A stretch of 52,325 bases of DNA from Spirochaetales bacterium Spiro_02. Its GTDB lineage: Bacteria; Spirochaetota; Spirochaetia; Sphaerochaetales; Sphaerochaetaceae. The translations under genes were made by a program, and so were the position numbers. The notes under the pieces were generated by a model that had not been told where the DNA came from, searched no databases, and saw nothing but the letters and a program-made list of their open reading frames with translations. The stretch lies in assembly GCA_001604275.1 (NCBI GenBank), contig LVBD01000060.1:1-52325 (forward strand), read 5' to 3'. Position 1 is the first letter of the stretch. The number at the start of each line of letters is the position of its first letter. Positions 36,111 through 45,575 of this stretch are shown here, one piece after another.

Positions 36111-37007
36111 ATGGAGCAGAAGAAAACGCAACCGTCCGATATTCTGGAACGAATCAAGCTGAATTATCATTCGTTCAGCAGAAAACGCAGGATGATCGCC
36201 GACTATGTTCTTTCCAATGTCTCCACGTGCGGTTTTCTCTCCTTGAAGGAGTTCTCTGCCGCCGCCCAAGTTACCGAAGTGACGGTGCTGAGTTTCTGCA
36301 AGCAGCTCGGATACGACAGCTTCGTCGAACTGAAGAAATCCCTACAAGAGTATGTTCTGTTCTGGATCCGCCCCGACGAACGATTCAGGCGGATCGCGAA
36401 TCGGGACGTCGATGTCGAGGATTTCCTCCGGCAGTTGGATAGGGACGAGCGGGACATTATCCGCGAAACTTTCATGCAGAATACCGCCTCCAGCGTTTCC
36501 GATTTCATCGGTGCCATCAAGGCAGCCAGGAAGGTTTTCGTGGCCGGACACGGTCTCAGCTCCATCTCATCCGCATACTGCGTCTACCGCATGCTTTCCC
36601 TCGGCGTCGATATCGCTCCTCTGAATCTGCAGGACACCCATCTCATGGTGGGACAGCTGGCGGTAAGCAAGGCTTCGGAAGTTCTGGTAATCGCCATTTC
36701 GATGCCCCCCTACGGCAAAGTGACGCTCGCCACTGCATCGATGTGCAAGAAAGAGGGCATTCCGTTGATCGCGATCACGGACAGTCGGTATTCTCCTCTG
36801 GTGCCGTTTTCCTCCCGTACGTTGATCTGTCCTTCTCGGATTCTTGGGGTGACGAACTCCGTGGTATCGGTGATCGCTATGATCGATCTGATCTCCATGC
36901 TGTTTCCCGGAAACAGCGAAGACCGCTCCGTCGATGGAACTGACTCCGGCTCGTTGCATGAACGGCATGAGGAACTGTTGCGATGTCTGGAGAATTGCGA
37001 TACCTAA
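36111..37007 (+). CDS. MurR/RpiR-family transcription regulator
   Basis: The 298-residue regulator has an RpiR-type N-terminal HTH (about 8-80, with EFSAAAQVTEVTVLSFCKQLG as the helix pair) and a SIS sugar-phosphate-binding domain (about 120-260, VFVAGHGLSSISSAYCVYRM). Relatives sense phosphosugars such as MurNAc-6-P. GGGAGG precedes the ATG. It is the last gene of the plus-strand run and meets the minus-strand peptide cluster head-on, overlapping the PLP-fold gene by four bases. Its target genes are unknown; nagA at 27.9 kb and the dpp operon are candidates. Confidence 0.9.
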   Translation: MEQKKTQPSDILERIKLNYHSFSRKRRMIADYVLSNVSTCGFLSLKEFSAAAQVTEVTVLSFCKQLGYDSFVELKKSLQEYVLFWIRPDERFRRIANRDVDVEDFLRQLDRDERDIIRETFMQNTASSVSDFIGAIKAARKVFVAGHGLSSISSAYCVYRMLSLGVDIAPLNLQDTHLMVGQLAVSKASEVLVIAISMPPYGKVTLATASMCKKEGIPLIAITDSRYSPLVPFSSRTLICPSRILGVTNSVVSVIAMIDLISMLFPGNSEDRSVDGTDSGSLHERHEELLRCLENCDT

Positions 37008-38074
37008 AGACTGTTCAACACATCGGCGAGAAAGAGCATGTCGTCGGTTCCATATCGCTGGTCCAGTTGGATCGAGCACACATGTCCGTAGATATAGGAA
37101 GCTCCTGGGAAATACCGTTCGTAGCGCTCGATCCGCTTCAGATGCGGAGGGACCGGCCAATATACGGTGCTTGCCACGCCGCATGCCGCCAGGTCGCTTC
37201 GAAGGCTCTCCCTGTCTTCCGCATAGAACGTAAAATGGCTCGGCACGTCCTGAGGGTGGAGTTCCTGGAATACGGGGACGTATCGGGACGACGGAGCAAG
37301 ATGTCCTAGTAGCGTTTCGAAATTCAGTCTTCTTCGAGAGGCCATCTCTTCGAAATCGAAAGTCCGTACGATCCGTTCGGAACGTTCGTCGCTTGCGAAA
37401 GCGTCGAACATCTTCCTGAGCCGAAGCTCCGTATTCCAGAATACATCGGCGGCCTGTTCGTCATACATCCTGTCGCCGGTTTCCAACGCGAGCCGATGGA
37501 GCTCCATCGCCTCGTATCTGCCGGCCAGATGTTCCTTGTCGGGTTGCAGCGCTTCAACGGAAAACTTGCCCATCCGTTTGACCGCGACGCCACCGCAGGC
37601 GATTCCCATCCATTTACGCAGACTGCCGGCGGCGTAGTCGGCCAGCGGATCCACGAACAGAGGGGAATGGGTCGTGTCGTGCACGATCGCGATACGGCGA
37701 TCCCTGCATGCCTTCACGAACGATCCGTCGTATCTGGCGAAACCGAAATAGCCGCAGAGAGCGAGCGTCGAGACTCCTGCGAGCTCCTCCTCCCGGAAGA
37801 CGGGGCGCATCTGTTGCGGATCAAGATCGTAGAATCTGCAGGAATACCCTGCTTTTTCATAGCTGTCGAGGACGGTTTCGCACGTATATGCCGGAAGATA
37901 CGCGACCGGCTTTTCTTCTGTCTGCGGTGGCCGATGCATGGCCAGATCGGTCAGAACTGCGTATAGCGCACAACGTCCTGACATGCAAAGCAGCGTGTCG
38001 TCACCGAGAGATTGGAGATACGAATTTTTGATATTTCCAATTGGTTCGACTGTAAACATTCCCCCGATACGCAT
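37004..38074 (-). CDS. PLP-dependent aminotransferase-fold protein (DegT-like)
   Basis: The 356-residue protein looks like a fold-type I PLP enzyme. An N-terminal SGRCALYAVL (about 32-41) resembles the PLP phosphate-binding segment of DegT/DnrJ enzymes. IAIVHDTTHSPLF (about 127-139) supplies the Asp that contacts the ring nitrogen. SLRKWMGIACGG (about 151-162) likely holds the Schiff-base lysine. The C-terminus (VASTVYWPVPPHL) fits the small domain. AGGAG precedes the ATG. It closes the dpp cluster, 28 bp after the M42 peptidase. Substrate unknown. Confidence 0.7.
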   Translation of the reverse strand: MRIGGMFTVEPIGNIKNSYLQSLGDDTLLCMSGRCALYAVLTDLAMHRPPQTEEKPVAYLPAYTCETVLDSYEKAGYSCRFYDLDPQQMRPVFREEELAGVSTLALCGYFGFARYDGSFVKACRDRRIAIVHDTTHSPLFVDPLADYAAGSLRKWMGIACGGVAVKRMGKFSVEALQPDKEHLAGRYEAMELHRLALETGDRMYDEQAADVFWNTELRLRKMFDAFASDERSERIVRTFDFEEMASRRRLNFETLLGHLAPSSRYVPVFQELHPQDVPSHFTFYAEDRESLRSDLAACGVASTVYWPVPPHLKRIERYERYFPGASYIYGHVCSIQLDQRYGTDDMLFLADVLNSL

Positions 38075-38101
38075 GTCAGGACTCCTATTTCGTGCCGGAT
38101 C

Positions 38102-39181
38102 TCAGAATGAGGCTATCGTTTCCCGATCAAGGCTCTTGATGATCTTGATGGCGAGCTTCACTCCGTTCTCGAAGTCGGAATACGCGGACATGCCGTAGTG
38201 CGTATGGGCGTATCTGACCGGAGTACCGATGACGATCGTCGGAACGCCTTGGTTCGACATATGGATCGGAGCGCCGTTCGTCGCGCCGGCCGCGCGGACC
38301 GCTTCCTGCACAGGAATTCCGTTTCGTGCGGCCATGTCCAGAGCGTATCGCTGGAAGCGGGGGTTCGTGATCATCCTGGCATCGATATGGCGTAGCATCG
38401 GACCTTTCTTGACGACGGTCTGCGCCGCATAGGCGGGAACCACGGTATCGTCCGCCGGACACCCCTCGAACACGATCGCGATATCCGGTTTGACTTTTCG
38501 TGCCGTCACCGTGGCGCCTCTGGTTCCTACTTCCTCCTGCGAAGCGAATGCCCCGACGATATCGACCGCAAGCTGTTCTGCGGCGAGCTCTCGCATGGTG
38601 GCTATCACCGATGCGCAGCCGAGCCTGTTGTCGAACGCTTTTCCTATCAGGATATCGTGCGTTTCATCGTAGGTGCAGGTCGCATCGGGAACCACAGGCG
38701 CGGCGATCGGGATCCGATACGTTTCCACGACCTCCTGTCTGGAACTTGCGCCGATATCGATGACCAGCGCGGTGATCTCCAGCGGAGCTTTCCGTTCGCT
38801 TTCCGTCATGAAGTGAGGCGGTTTGCTTGCGACCACTCCCGGAACGTAGCGGCCATCCCGATTCAGAACCCTGACGCGATGTGCCGGTACGTTGGTCGGG
38901 ATCCATCCTCCGATGGTGATGAACTCGATCATGCCGTCGTCGCGGATCGCCTTGACCATGAAGCCGACTTCGTCGGTATGGCAGTCCAGCTGAACGACCG
39001 GCTTGCCCGGGGTGGTTTTCCTGCTTTCCAGATAGAGGTTCAGCAGAGAGTCCCTGCTTGTCGTGCCGATATCCTTCGTCCAGTTCTTGATGATATCCAG
39101 GACTTCGTCCTCAAAGCCGGATATGCCGTTTGCATCGCTGAGCTGCTTGATCAGCGCCAGATTCGTTTGTTTATCTATCAT
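38102..39181 (-). CDS. M42 family metallo-aminopeptidase
   Basis: The 359-residue enzyme belongs to the M42 family, which forms tetrahedral dodecamers that trim short peptides. Metal and catalytic sites can be seen: DCHTDEVGFMVK (first His), KAFDNRLGCASV (bridging Asp), ASQEEVGTRGA (catalytic Glu pair), and the C-terminal AGATNGAPIHMSNQG and RYAHTHYGM (final His). An insert of the usual PDZ-like dimerisation domain covers about 75-165. It follows the creatininase gene by 13 bp and fits a role in breaking down imported peptides. Confidence 0.93.
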   Translation of the reverse strand: MIDKQTNLALIKQLSDANGISGFEDEVLDIIKNWTKDIGTTSRDSLLNLYLESRKTTPGKPVVQLDCHTDEVGFMVKAIRDDGMIEFITIGGWIPTNVPAHRVRVLNRDGRYVPGVVASKPPHFMTESERKAPLEITALVIDIGASSRQEVVETYRIPIAAPVVPDATCTYDETHDILIGKAFDNRLGCASVIATMRELAAEQLAVDIVGAFASQEEVGTRGATVTARKVKPDIAIVFEGCPADDTVVPAYAAQTVVKKGPMLRHIDARMITNPRFQRYALDMAARNGIPVQEAVRAAGATNGAPIHMSNQGVPTIVIGTPVRYAHTHYGMSAYSDFENGVKLAIKIIKSLDRETIASF

Positions 39182-39194
39182 GAATATTCACGTC

Positions 39195-39956
39195 CTATAG
39201 CTGTACACGGGAGAATTCATCGAGGAACGACACCATGAAAGAGGCGAACGTGTCAAGCATCTTCGTTCCCCATTCCACCGTCGCGAACCGTGGATGATCC
39301 GGTCCGATCCAGCCGTTATCGGTCACATGGTTCGTCAGGCGAGGAACCGTGACCGTGATTCCATTGTATTGCACCGTATTGAAACCGCTCCCCTTGATCG
39401 TGTCCGAAATGTCAGTCAACTCCAGGGGAAGATCGATGTAGGTCCTGTCGATGAGGTCCGGATTGATCGCCATGACCGCGGCGGTCTCTTCGCCTCCACC
39501 GTGGCCACCTTTCCACGCCGGATCCATCTCCCAGACGTTCAGCCACCAGTTGAGGATCGCCATCAGGCATCCGTCGGCATCCAGTTCGTATCCGATTCGC
39601 TCCAGCGCCTTGATGTTCCCTCCATGGCCGTTGAGAACGACGAACTTGCGAGCTCCATGGCGCTTGAGGTTCTCCACAATCTTCTTCACAAGCTCGTACA
39701 GCAGATCGGTCCCGAGATTGATAGTGCCGCTGAACGGATAGAGGCTCTCACAGGCTCCGTACGGGATGGTCGGAATGACCATGACCTTGTCGTTCTGTTT
39801 GCGCACCAGCTCGATGATCTTGTCGGGAATCATCGTGTCGGTCCCCAGCGGCATGTGCTTGCCATGGCATTCGATGCTGCCGATCGGAATGATCACCATA
39901 TCCGATTCCTTGAAATATGTTTCGGCCTGCACCCAGGTCATTTCTGATAACAACAT
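39195..39956 (-). CDS. Creatininase-family amidohydrolase
   Basis: The 253-residue protein has the family metal site IPIGSIECHGKHMPLGTD (about 23-40; usually EQHG, here ECHG), then NGHGGN (about 107-112), and GGHGGGEETAA with the active-site Glu. The family opens cyclic amides such as creatinine and formamidopyrimidines or shortens peptides; MftE also belongs to it. ATG at 39956 is supported by GGAGG immediately upstream. Position between a peptide-binding protein and an aminopeptidase suggests it acts on an imported amide or peptide. Confidence 0.88.
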   Translation of the reverse strand: MLLSEMTWVQAETYFKESDMVIIPIGSIECHGKHMPLGTDTMIPDKIIELVRKQNDKVMVIPTIPYGACESLYPFSGTINLGTDLLYELVKKIVENLKRHGARKFVVLNGHGGNIKALERIGYELDADGCLMAILNWWLNVWEMDPAWKGGHGGGEETAAVMAINPDLIDRTYIDLPLELTDISDTIKGSGFNTVQYNGITVTVPRLTNHVTDNGWIGPDHPRFATVEWGTKMLDTFASFMVSFLDEFSRVQL

Positions 39957-39987
39957 GTTGAACCTCCAGTTTTCAATCGACTGCGAC

Positions 39988-40032
39988 TTCACTATGTGAA
40001 GACATGGCGAAGAGCTGACAAAGTGTCAGCTC
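39988..40032 (-). other. Two stem-loops after the binding-protein gene
   Basis: GAGCTGACA (40012-40020) pairs perfectly with TGTCAGCTC (40024-40032) over three bases. Next to it CTTCAC and GTGAAG form a second 6-bp stem (39988-40002). Neither is followed by a good T-run on the minus strand. They lie between the binding-protein stop and the creatininase SD, where they may stabilise the upstream mRNA or partly end transcription. Confidence 0.6.
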
Positions 40033-40055
40033 CTCGTTCTGCTTCCGGCTTCGTC

Positions 40056-41594
40056 CTAGTTGCGGACTTGGACGCCTTCCAGCTTATGGTATCCGATCGG
40101 ATCCAACGTAAAATTTTCCACCTTGCTGCTGGCTCCCGCGGTAATGGCGGTATAGAGGATCGGCGCATTGTTGGCGATGTCCTTGAGCAGGATCGCCAGA
40201 TCCTTGTAGGCCTTGAGCCTGACTGCGGAATCGGCGTTGGTCCGACCGATTTCGACCAGCTCATCGACCTGCGGATCGGCAAGGAACGTTCTATTGCCAG
40301 CGGCGCCCTGCTGCGAGGAATGCTCCAGCGAGTAGTACGTATAGTCGGCGTCCTTCGTGGAAGTGACCCAGCCGAAATACCCCATGTCGTGTTCGCCTGC
40401 GGTGGTTCGGCTGATGAACGTACCGAATTCCATCACCTCAACCTTGCAGGTGATGCCGACTTCGCGCAACATCTCCTGGATCGCCTGGCACATCTCGACG
40501 CGGGACTGGTTGTTGTTGACCCAGAGTGTGCAAGAGAATCCGTTGGGATAACCGGCCTGGCCAAGCAGTTCCTTGGCTTTCTGCGGATTGTATTCGATAG
40601 CTCCAGGACTATAGTAACCGAATACCGCAGGAGCGATGATCGCGTCGGCTGGGGCTCCTGTTCCGCTGTTGACGGTATCGACGAGCAGCTGGCGGTCGAT
40701 GGCGTAGTTGATCGCCTGGCGGACCAGCTTGTTGTCGAACGGAGCCTTCTTCATGTTCATCGAAATGTAGAAGCAGGTGAGGGACGGAGCTTCGAACAGC
40801 GTGAGCTTGCTGTTGTTCTTGACCCGCTTCAGGTCGGAAACGAGCAGATCGTAGGCAAGATCGATCTCCCCGGTCTCCAACGCGATCGTCCGCTGGGAAG
40901 CTTCCGGGATGGTCTTCATCACGATATTCTTCGTCTTCGGGGCTCCTGCGTAGTATTCGTCGAACGCGGTGAGCTTGCAGTTGTCGTTCTGCGCCCATGA
41001 GACGAACTTGTACGGACCGGATCCGACGGGAGCGGTCTTGAGGATGTCGGGATTCGCGGAGACATAATCCTTCGGGACGATCGCGGCGAACGGAACGGCA
41101 AGGTTCCTCAATGCGGGAGCGTACGGAGCCTTGGTCGTGACCAGTACGGTATATTCGTCTTCCATGGTGATGTTGTCGATGAAATCGACGATATAGGATA
41201 CCGCGGCGCTTGCGATCGCGCGATCGAGGGAGAACTTCACATCGTCGGCGGTCAGCGCTTCGCCGTTATGGAACTTCAATCCCTTGCGGATATGGAACCG
41301 ATATTCGGTATCCGACAGCTGTTCCCAGCTCTCTGCGATCTGCGGTACGACTTCTCCGGTAACCGGATCGACATCGACCAGCGTGTCATAGATGTGGTTC
41401 GTGACGGCGACCGCGGGCGTCTCTTTCCCGATGTGGGGATCGAAGGACGTGACGTCGGCTCCTTGGCCGAAGATGATCGTATCCTTGTAGCCGGTGGCGC
41501 CGGATGCGGCCCCGGTCTTTTCGGACGATCCGCCGGCGAAGGCGAGCGTACAGCTTGCGATCAGCAGCAACAGAACGGACAGTGTTCTTTTCAT
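40056..41594 (-). CDS. Peptide ABC transporter substrate-binding protein (family 5)
   Basis: The 512-residue extracytoplasmic protein has a signal peptide MKRTLSVLLLLIASCTLAFA, followed by GGSSEK. It could be cut by signal peptidase I after AFA, or lipidated at Cys15 (LIASC). The mature part is a type II DppA/OppA-like fold, with YKDTIIFGQGADVTSFDPH at the start and FHNGEALTADDVKFSLDRA near residue 110, the family signature. It binds peptides or similar ligands for the permease encoded upstream. Unusually it lies after the ATPase genes, with stem-loops on both sides, which may let it be made in excess. Confidence 0.94.
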   Translation of the reverse strand: MKRTLSVLLLLIASCTLAFAGGSSEKTGAASGATGYKDTIIFGQGADVTSFDPHIGKETPAVAVTNHIYDTLVDVDPVTGEVVPQIAESWEQLSDTEYRFHIRKGLKFHNGEALTADDVKFSLDRAIASAAVSYIVDFIDNITMEDEYTVLVTTKAPYAPALRNLAVPFAAIVPKDYVSANPDILKTAPVGSGPYKFVSWAQNDNCKLTAFDEYYAGAPKTKNIVMKTIPEASQRTIALETGEIDLAYDLLVSDLKRVKNNSKLTLFEAPSLTCFYISMNMKKAPFDNKLVRQAINYAIDRQLLVDTVNSGTGAPADAIIAPAVFGYYSPGAIEYNPQKAKELLGQAGYPNGFSCTLWVNNNQSRVEMCQAIQEMLREVGITCKVEVMEFGTFISRTTAGEHDMGYFGWVTSTKDADYTYYSLEHSSQQGAAGNRTFLADPQVDELVEIGRTNADSAVRLKAYKDLAILLKDIANNAPILYTAITAGASSKVENFTLDPIGYHKLEGVQVRN

Positions 41595-41630
41595 AGCGTT
41601 CTCTCCTTAGCTAAGAAACAAAATATGATA

Positions 41631-41650
41631 TTTGCGATATGTGTCGCAAA
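41631..41650 (-). other. Stem-loop upstream of the binding-protein gene
   Basis: TTTGCGA (41631-41637) and TCGCAAA (41644-41650) form a perfect 7-bp stem with a six-base loop between dppF and the binding-protein SD. It may protect the 5' end of a processed binding-protein mRNA. Confidence 0.5.
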
Positions 41651-41663
41651 ATCCCACACCAAT

Positions 41664-42632
41664 TCATCGGACGAGCGTACAGGCCACGAAATGATCCGGC
41701 TCGACTTCTTTCAGCGGAATATCCGCTTCGCGGCATTTGTCGCATGCTTTCGGACACCGTTTCGCGAACCGGCATCCAGGAGCAGGGTTGATCGGACTGC
41801 TCAGTTCCCCCTCCAGCAGGATCCTGTTGACGGGAAAATCAGGATCCGGTACAGGAATCGCAGACAGCAGCGCCTGGGTGTACGGGTGGAGCGGATTGGC
41901 GAACAGCCGCGAGGTTTTCGCCTTTTCGACCATCTTGCCCAGGTACATGACGATGATCTCGTCGGACAGATGCTTGACGACCGACAGATCGTGGGTGATG
42001 AACAGATACGAAAAGCCGAACGAATCCTGCAGATCCTGCATCAGATTCAGCACTTGCGCCTGGATGGACACGTCGAGCGCCGAAACCGGTTCGTCGCAGA
42101 CGATGAACTTCGGATTCAGCGCAAGCACCCGAGCGATGCCGATCCGCTGTCTCCTCCCTCCATCCAGTTCATGCGGATAGCTGTTGATCAGTCTGGGTGC
42201 GAGACCTACGAGATCCATCAGTTCCGCCACCCGTTTGTCCAGACTCCGCTTGTCCTGCTTGTCGACCAGGCCTTGGATGATGAGGCTTTCGGAGATCGTC
42301 TGGCCGACGGTCATTCTGGGGTTGAGGGATGCGAACGGATCCTGGAAAATGATCTGCATATCCCTTCTCAGCGCTTTCATCCGTTTCTTGTCCAGCCCGG
42401 TGATATCCTGGCCATCGAAAAAGATCTTTCCGTCCGTCGGTTCGTGCAGCCTGAGGATCGTTCTGCCGAGTGTGGACTTCCCGCAGCCGGATTCTCCGAC
42501 GACCCCTAGCGTCTTTCCTTCATCCAGAACGAAAGACACGTCATCGACCGCATGAAGGATTCCGCTCGGAGTGGAGAAGTATTTCTTCAAGTGTTCGATC
42601 CGAAGTAGTTCCCGTGTTTCCTGCATAGCCAT
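41664..42632 (-). CDS. dppF: Oligopeptide/dipeptide ABC transporter ATPase (DppF/OppF)
   Basis: The 322-residue ATPase powers peptide uptake. It carries Walker A GESGCGKST near residue 44, a Q-loop (MQIIFQDP), signature LDGGRRQRIGIARVL (SGGQ here reads DGGR), Walker B and the H-loop (LFITHDL). The C-terminal OppF-type extension contains CRFAKRCPKACDKCREADIPL with four cysteines, as in the subclass that binds an iron-sulfur cluster or metal there. The Ser-to-Asp change in the signature (LDGGR) occurs in this DppF/OppF neighbourhood and is worth noting. It follows dppD by two bases. Confidence 0.94.
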   Translation of the reverse strand: MAMQETRELLRIEHLKKYFSTPSGILHAVDDVSFVLDEGKTLGVVGESGCGKSTLGRTILRLHEPTDGKIFFDGQDITGLDKKRMKALRRDMQIIFQDPFASLNPRMTVGQTISESLIIQGLVDKQDKRSLDKRVAELMDLVGLAPRLINSYPHELDGGRRQRIGIARVLALNPKFIVCDEPVSALDVSIQAQVLNLMQDLQDSFGFSYLFITHDLSVVKHLSDEIIVMYLGKMVEKAKTSRLFANPLHPYTQALLSAIPVPDPDFPVNRILLEGELSSPINPAPGCRFAKRCPKACDKCREADIPLKEVEPDHFVACTLVR

Positions 42633-42634
42633 CC

Positions 42635-43639
42635 CTATTCCCTTGTTGAAGCGTAGGATTGTGTATCCTTCGAGTTGATGCAGCGGACCATGTGCCCGTC
42701 ACCGATATCGATCAGGTCGGGGACGCGCTGCGCACATCGTTCACAGACGAACTTGCACCGTGGCGCGAACTTGCAGCCCGGCGGCAAGTCGGTGGGATCG
42801 GGCATCATGCCCTTGACCGGGTTGAGCCGTTCCACATCCTTCGCCAGCGATGGAATCGATTCCAACAGACCGATGGTGTAGGGGTGCGTCGGGCGTTTGA
42901 AAATCTGTCGCAGGTCGCCGATCTCGACGATCTCCCCCGCATAGATGATCGCCACCCGATTGCAGTTCTGCGCCACTACCCCAAGGTCGTGGGTAATGAG
43001 CATCATGGCCGTGTTCAGTTCCTGCTTCAACGTGCGGATCATGTCCAGCACCTGCGCCTGGATCGTTACGTCGAGCGCCGTCGTCGGTTCGTCTGCGAGC
43101 AACAGCTTCGGATTGCATGCCAGTGCGATCGCGATGATCACCCGCTGTTTCATCCCTCCTGAGAACTGGTGGGGGTATTCGTCGATTCTGTCGGCGGATA
43201 TCCCGACTTTCTCCAGCATGGCACACGACCATGCATGGAGTTCCTCCTTGTCCAGTTCAGGATTATGGTTCCTGATCACTTCCTGTATCTGTTCTCCCAC
43301 CGTCATGACTGGATTGAGGCTGGTCATAGGATCCTGGAAGATCATGGAGATCGATTGTCCGCGGATTTCCTGCATGGCATGCTCGGGAAGCTCAAGCAGA
43401 TCTTTGCCTTCGAACCATATCTTCCCTTCCTTGATCTTCCCGGGAGGATCAGGAATCAGCCGGAGAATGCCTTTTGCAAGGGTCGTCTTGCCGGCTCCCG
43501 TTTCACCGACGAGCCCGAGCGTTTCACCGACATGGAGCGTCAGCGATACACCGTTGAGCGCATGGACGATGCCGTCATCCGTTTCGTAGTCTATGAAGAG
43601 GTCTTCTATTCTGATCAGCTCTTGATTTGTCTCCGTCAT
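42635..43639 (-). CDS. dppD: Oligopeptide/dipeptide ABC transporter ATPase (DppD/OppD)
   Basis: The 334-residue ATPase has Walker A GETGAGKTT near 45, Q-loop MIFQDP, signature FSGGMKQRVIIAIAL, Walker B LLLADEPTTALD and H-loop LITHDLG. Its C-terminal cluster PPGCKFAPRCKFVCERC is typical of OppD. It pairs with DppF to form the ATPase heterodimer. SD and start fall directly after dppC with a 9-bp gap. Confidence 0.95.
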   Translation of the reverse strand: MTETNQELIRIEDLFIDYETDDGIVHALNGVSLTLHVGETLGLVGETGAGKTTLAKGILRLIPDPPGKIKEGKIWFEGKDLLELPEHAMQEIRGQSISMIFQDPMTSLNPVMTVGEQIQEVIRNHNPELDKEELHAWSCAMLEKVGISADRIDEYPHQFSGGMKQRVIIAIALACNPKLLLADEPTTALDVTIQAQVLDMIRTLKQELNTAMMLITHDLGVVAQNCNRVAIIYAGEIVEIGDLRQIFKRPTHPYTIGLLESIPSLAKDVERLNPVKGMMPDPTDLPPGCKFAPRCKFVCERCAQRVPDLIDIGDGHMVRCINSKDTQSYASTRE

Positions 43640-43648
43640 CGCCTGCTC

Positions 43649-44542
43649 CTAGTTCTTCAATCGCGGGTCGAGCGCATCGCGCAGCCCGTCGCCGAGGACG
43701 TTCAGCGCAAGGATGGTCAGCATGATCCCTAAGCCCGGAATGACCGTGATGTGCCAGCCGTCTCGGATATACGATCGTGCATTGGAGAGCATCGACCCCC
43801 ATTCCGGCGTAGGCGGCTGGATGCCCAACCCGAGGAACGATAGTCCTGCGATCGATAGGATCGCGCCCGCCACTCCGAGACTGGCCTGGACGATCAACGG
43901 CGCCAGGGAGTTGGGAAGAATGTATTTTCCGATGATGCGCAGGTCGCTGGCGCCCAGCGCCCGGGCGGCTTCGATGAATTCCTGATCCTTGATCGTCAGG
44001 ACGGAAGCTCGTACCGTTCTAGCGAACGTGGGAATATAGCTGATCGCGATGGCCATCAGCACGTTTGTCAGACTGGTGCCCAACGCCGCGACGATGGCTG
44101 TGGCAAGGAGCATGGACGGAATCGCAAGCAGGATATCCATGAACCGCATGATGATGTTGTCCGTCCGTTTTCCATAGAAGCCGGCGATTGCGCCAAGAAT
44201 TCCTCCGACGATCGTCGACATGGCGATGGCGATGGTTCCCATGAACAGCGAGTAGCGTACCGCCCAGAGCATCCTGAGGAATATGTCCCTTCCAAATTCG
44301 TCGAGGCCGAAGATGTGGTCCTTGCTGGGACCTTGGAGCCGCAGCCTGAGGTTCTGCTTGATCACGTGGTCGTTGTAATAGGATTTGTTCGTGGCGATAT
44401 CGATGATGATCGTCGATATGGCGATCACGACCAGGAGCGCTAGGAACAGGAGTCCCGCCATTGCCAGCTTGTTCTTCTTCAGCCGTCTCCAGGCTTCGAA
44501 CCAGAGGGATCGCTGCTTGCGTTGTGTCCGTGTCGTGCTCAT
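43649..44542 (-). CDS. dppC: Peptide ABC transporter permease (DppC/OppC)
   Basis: The 297-residue permease begins with the OppC_N segment (a first helix at about 25-47) and carries the BPD_transp_1 domain (about 95-290), with the EAA loop near EAARALGASDLRIIGKYILPN. FGLDEFGRDIFLRMLWAVR is the usual family lead-in (HILGTDEFGRD in others). About six helices. It overlaps dppB by four bases (ATGA-type), showing coupling. Confidence 0.95.
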   Translation of the reverse strand: MSTTRTQRKQRSLWFEAWRRLKKNKLAMAGLLFLALLVVIAISTIIIDIATNKSYYNDHVIKQNLRLRLQGPSKDHIFGLDEFGRDIFLRMLWAVRYSLFMGTIAIAMSTIVGGILGAIAGFYGKRTDNIIMRFMDILLAIPSMLLATAIVAALGTSLTNVLMAIAISYIPTFARTVRASVLTIKDQEFIEAARALGASDLRIIGKYILPNSLAPLIVQASLGVAGAILSIAGLSFLGLGIQPPTPEWGSMLSNARSYIRDGWHITVIPGLGIMLTILALNVLGDGLRDALDPRLKN

Positions 44543-45513
44543 GCGCGTACCTCTTTCTTCGTGAAGCCTGCTTTCCTATATTGGCTTTTGATTCTCGGGT
44601 CGATGAACGCATACACGATATCGACGACCAGGTTGACGAACGAGAACATGACCGCCATGAAGATGACCGCGCCCAGCACCATCGGGATGTCCTTGCTGGC
44701 GATCGAATCTACCATCAGGCGGCCAAGGCCCGGCCAGGAGAACACCGTTTCGGTCAGCATCGCACCGCCGAGCAGTTGACCGAACTGCAATCCGACCGCA
44801 GTCACGATAGGAATCAGCGCATTCTTCAGCATGTGTTTCTTCGTCACGATCTTTTCAGGGAGCCCTTTCGCTCGCGCCGTCGAGATATAGTCCTGGCGGA
44901 TGACTTCCAGCAACGAGGAGCGCGTCATGCGTACCACAGTGGCCGCCGCGCCGGTGCCGAGCGTGATCGCGGGCAGAACGAGGCTTTTCAGCAGCGGTAT
45001 GAACTCTTCGCCCATCCCTTGCGAGGGCAACCAGCCGAGTTTCAGCGCGAACAGGAGGGAAAGAAGCAGTCCAAGCCAGAAGTTCGGCATGGATACCCCG
45101 ACCAGCGACAGCACCATCGACGTGTTGTCAAGCGCGGTATACTGCTTCTTTGCGGAAAGGATGCCGATCGGGATGCCGATCAGCAGCGCCACAAGGATCC
45201 CTGCCACCGCCAGGATGGCCGTGTTCGGGAACTTGTCGATGACTTGGGCGGCTACGCTGATCTGGTTCTTGTACGAGGTGCCGAGATCGCCGCGGATCAT
45301 GTTCAGGAGGTAGTTGAAATACCTGATGAGCAACGGATCGTTCAATCCGAGCTCGATCCGCTTGAGTTCAAGCGCTTCCGCGCTTGCCTGATCACCGAGA
45401 ATGATCGCCGCAGGATCTCCGGGTGTCATCGCCAGAATGAAGAATACGATGAACGTCACTCCGAGAAGCACGGGAATCATCATCAGCAGACGCTTGAGAA
45501 TATACTTCCACAT
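44539..45513 (-). CDS. dppB: Peptide ABC transporter permease (DppB/OppB)
   Basis: The 324-residue permease has an N-terminal helix with KRLLMMIPVLLGVTFIVF, the family lead-in FILAMTPGDPA, and the BPD_transp_1 domain with the EAA loop (YISTARAKGLPEKIVTKKHML). ATG at 45513 is chosen for its SD (GGAG) at good distance; a GTG two codons upstream is less well placed. It is first in the operon dppB-C-D-F, binding protein, creatininase, M42, PLP-fold protein. The AT-rich region upstream contains a 19-bp dyad. Confidence 0.95.
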   Translation of the reverse strand: MWKYILKRLLMMIPVLLGVTFIVFFILAMTPGDPAAIILGDQASAEALELKRIELGLNDPLLIRYFNYLLNMIRGDLGTSYKNQISVAAQVIDKFPNTAILAVAGILVALLIGIPIGILSAKKQYTALDNTSMVLSLVGVSMPNFWLGLLLSLLFALKLGWLPSQGMGEEFIPLLKSLVLPAITLGTGAAATVVRMTRSSLLEVIRQDYISTARAKGLPEKIVTKKHMLKNALIPIVTAVGLQFGQLLGGAMLTETVFSWPGLGRLMVDSIASKDIPMVLGAVIFMAVMFSFVNLVVDIVYAFIDPRIKSQYRKAGFTKKEVRA

Positions 45514-45575
45514 ACACACTCCAATTCACGCACTAGCATATGGGTCTTGCTATAGTAAAACGCGAAAATTGGGAA

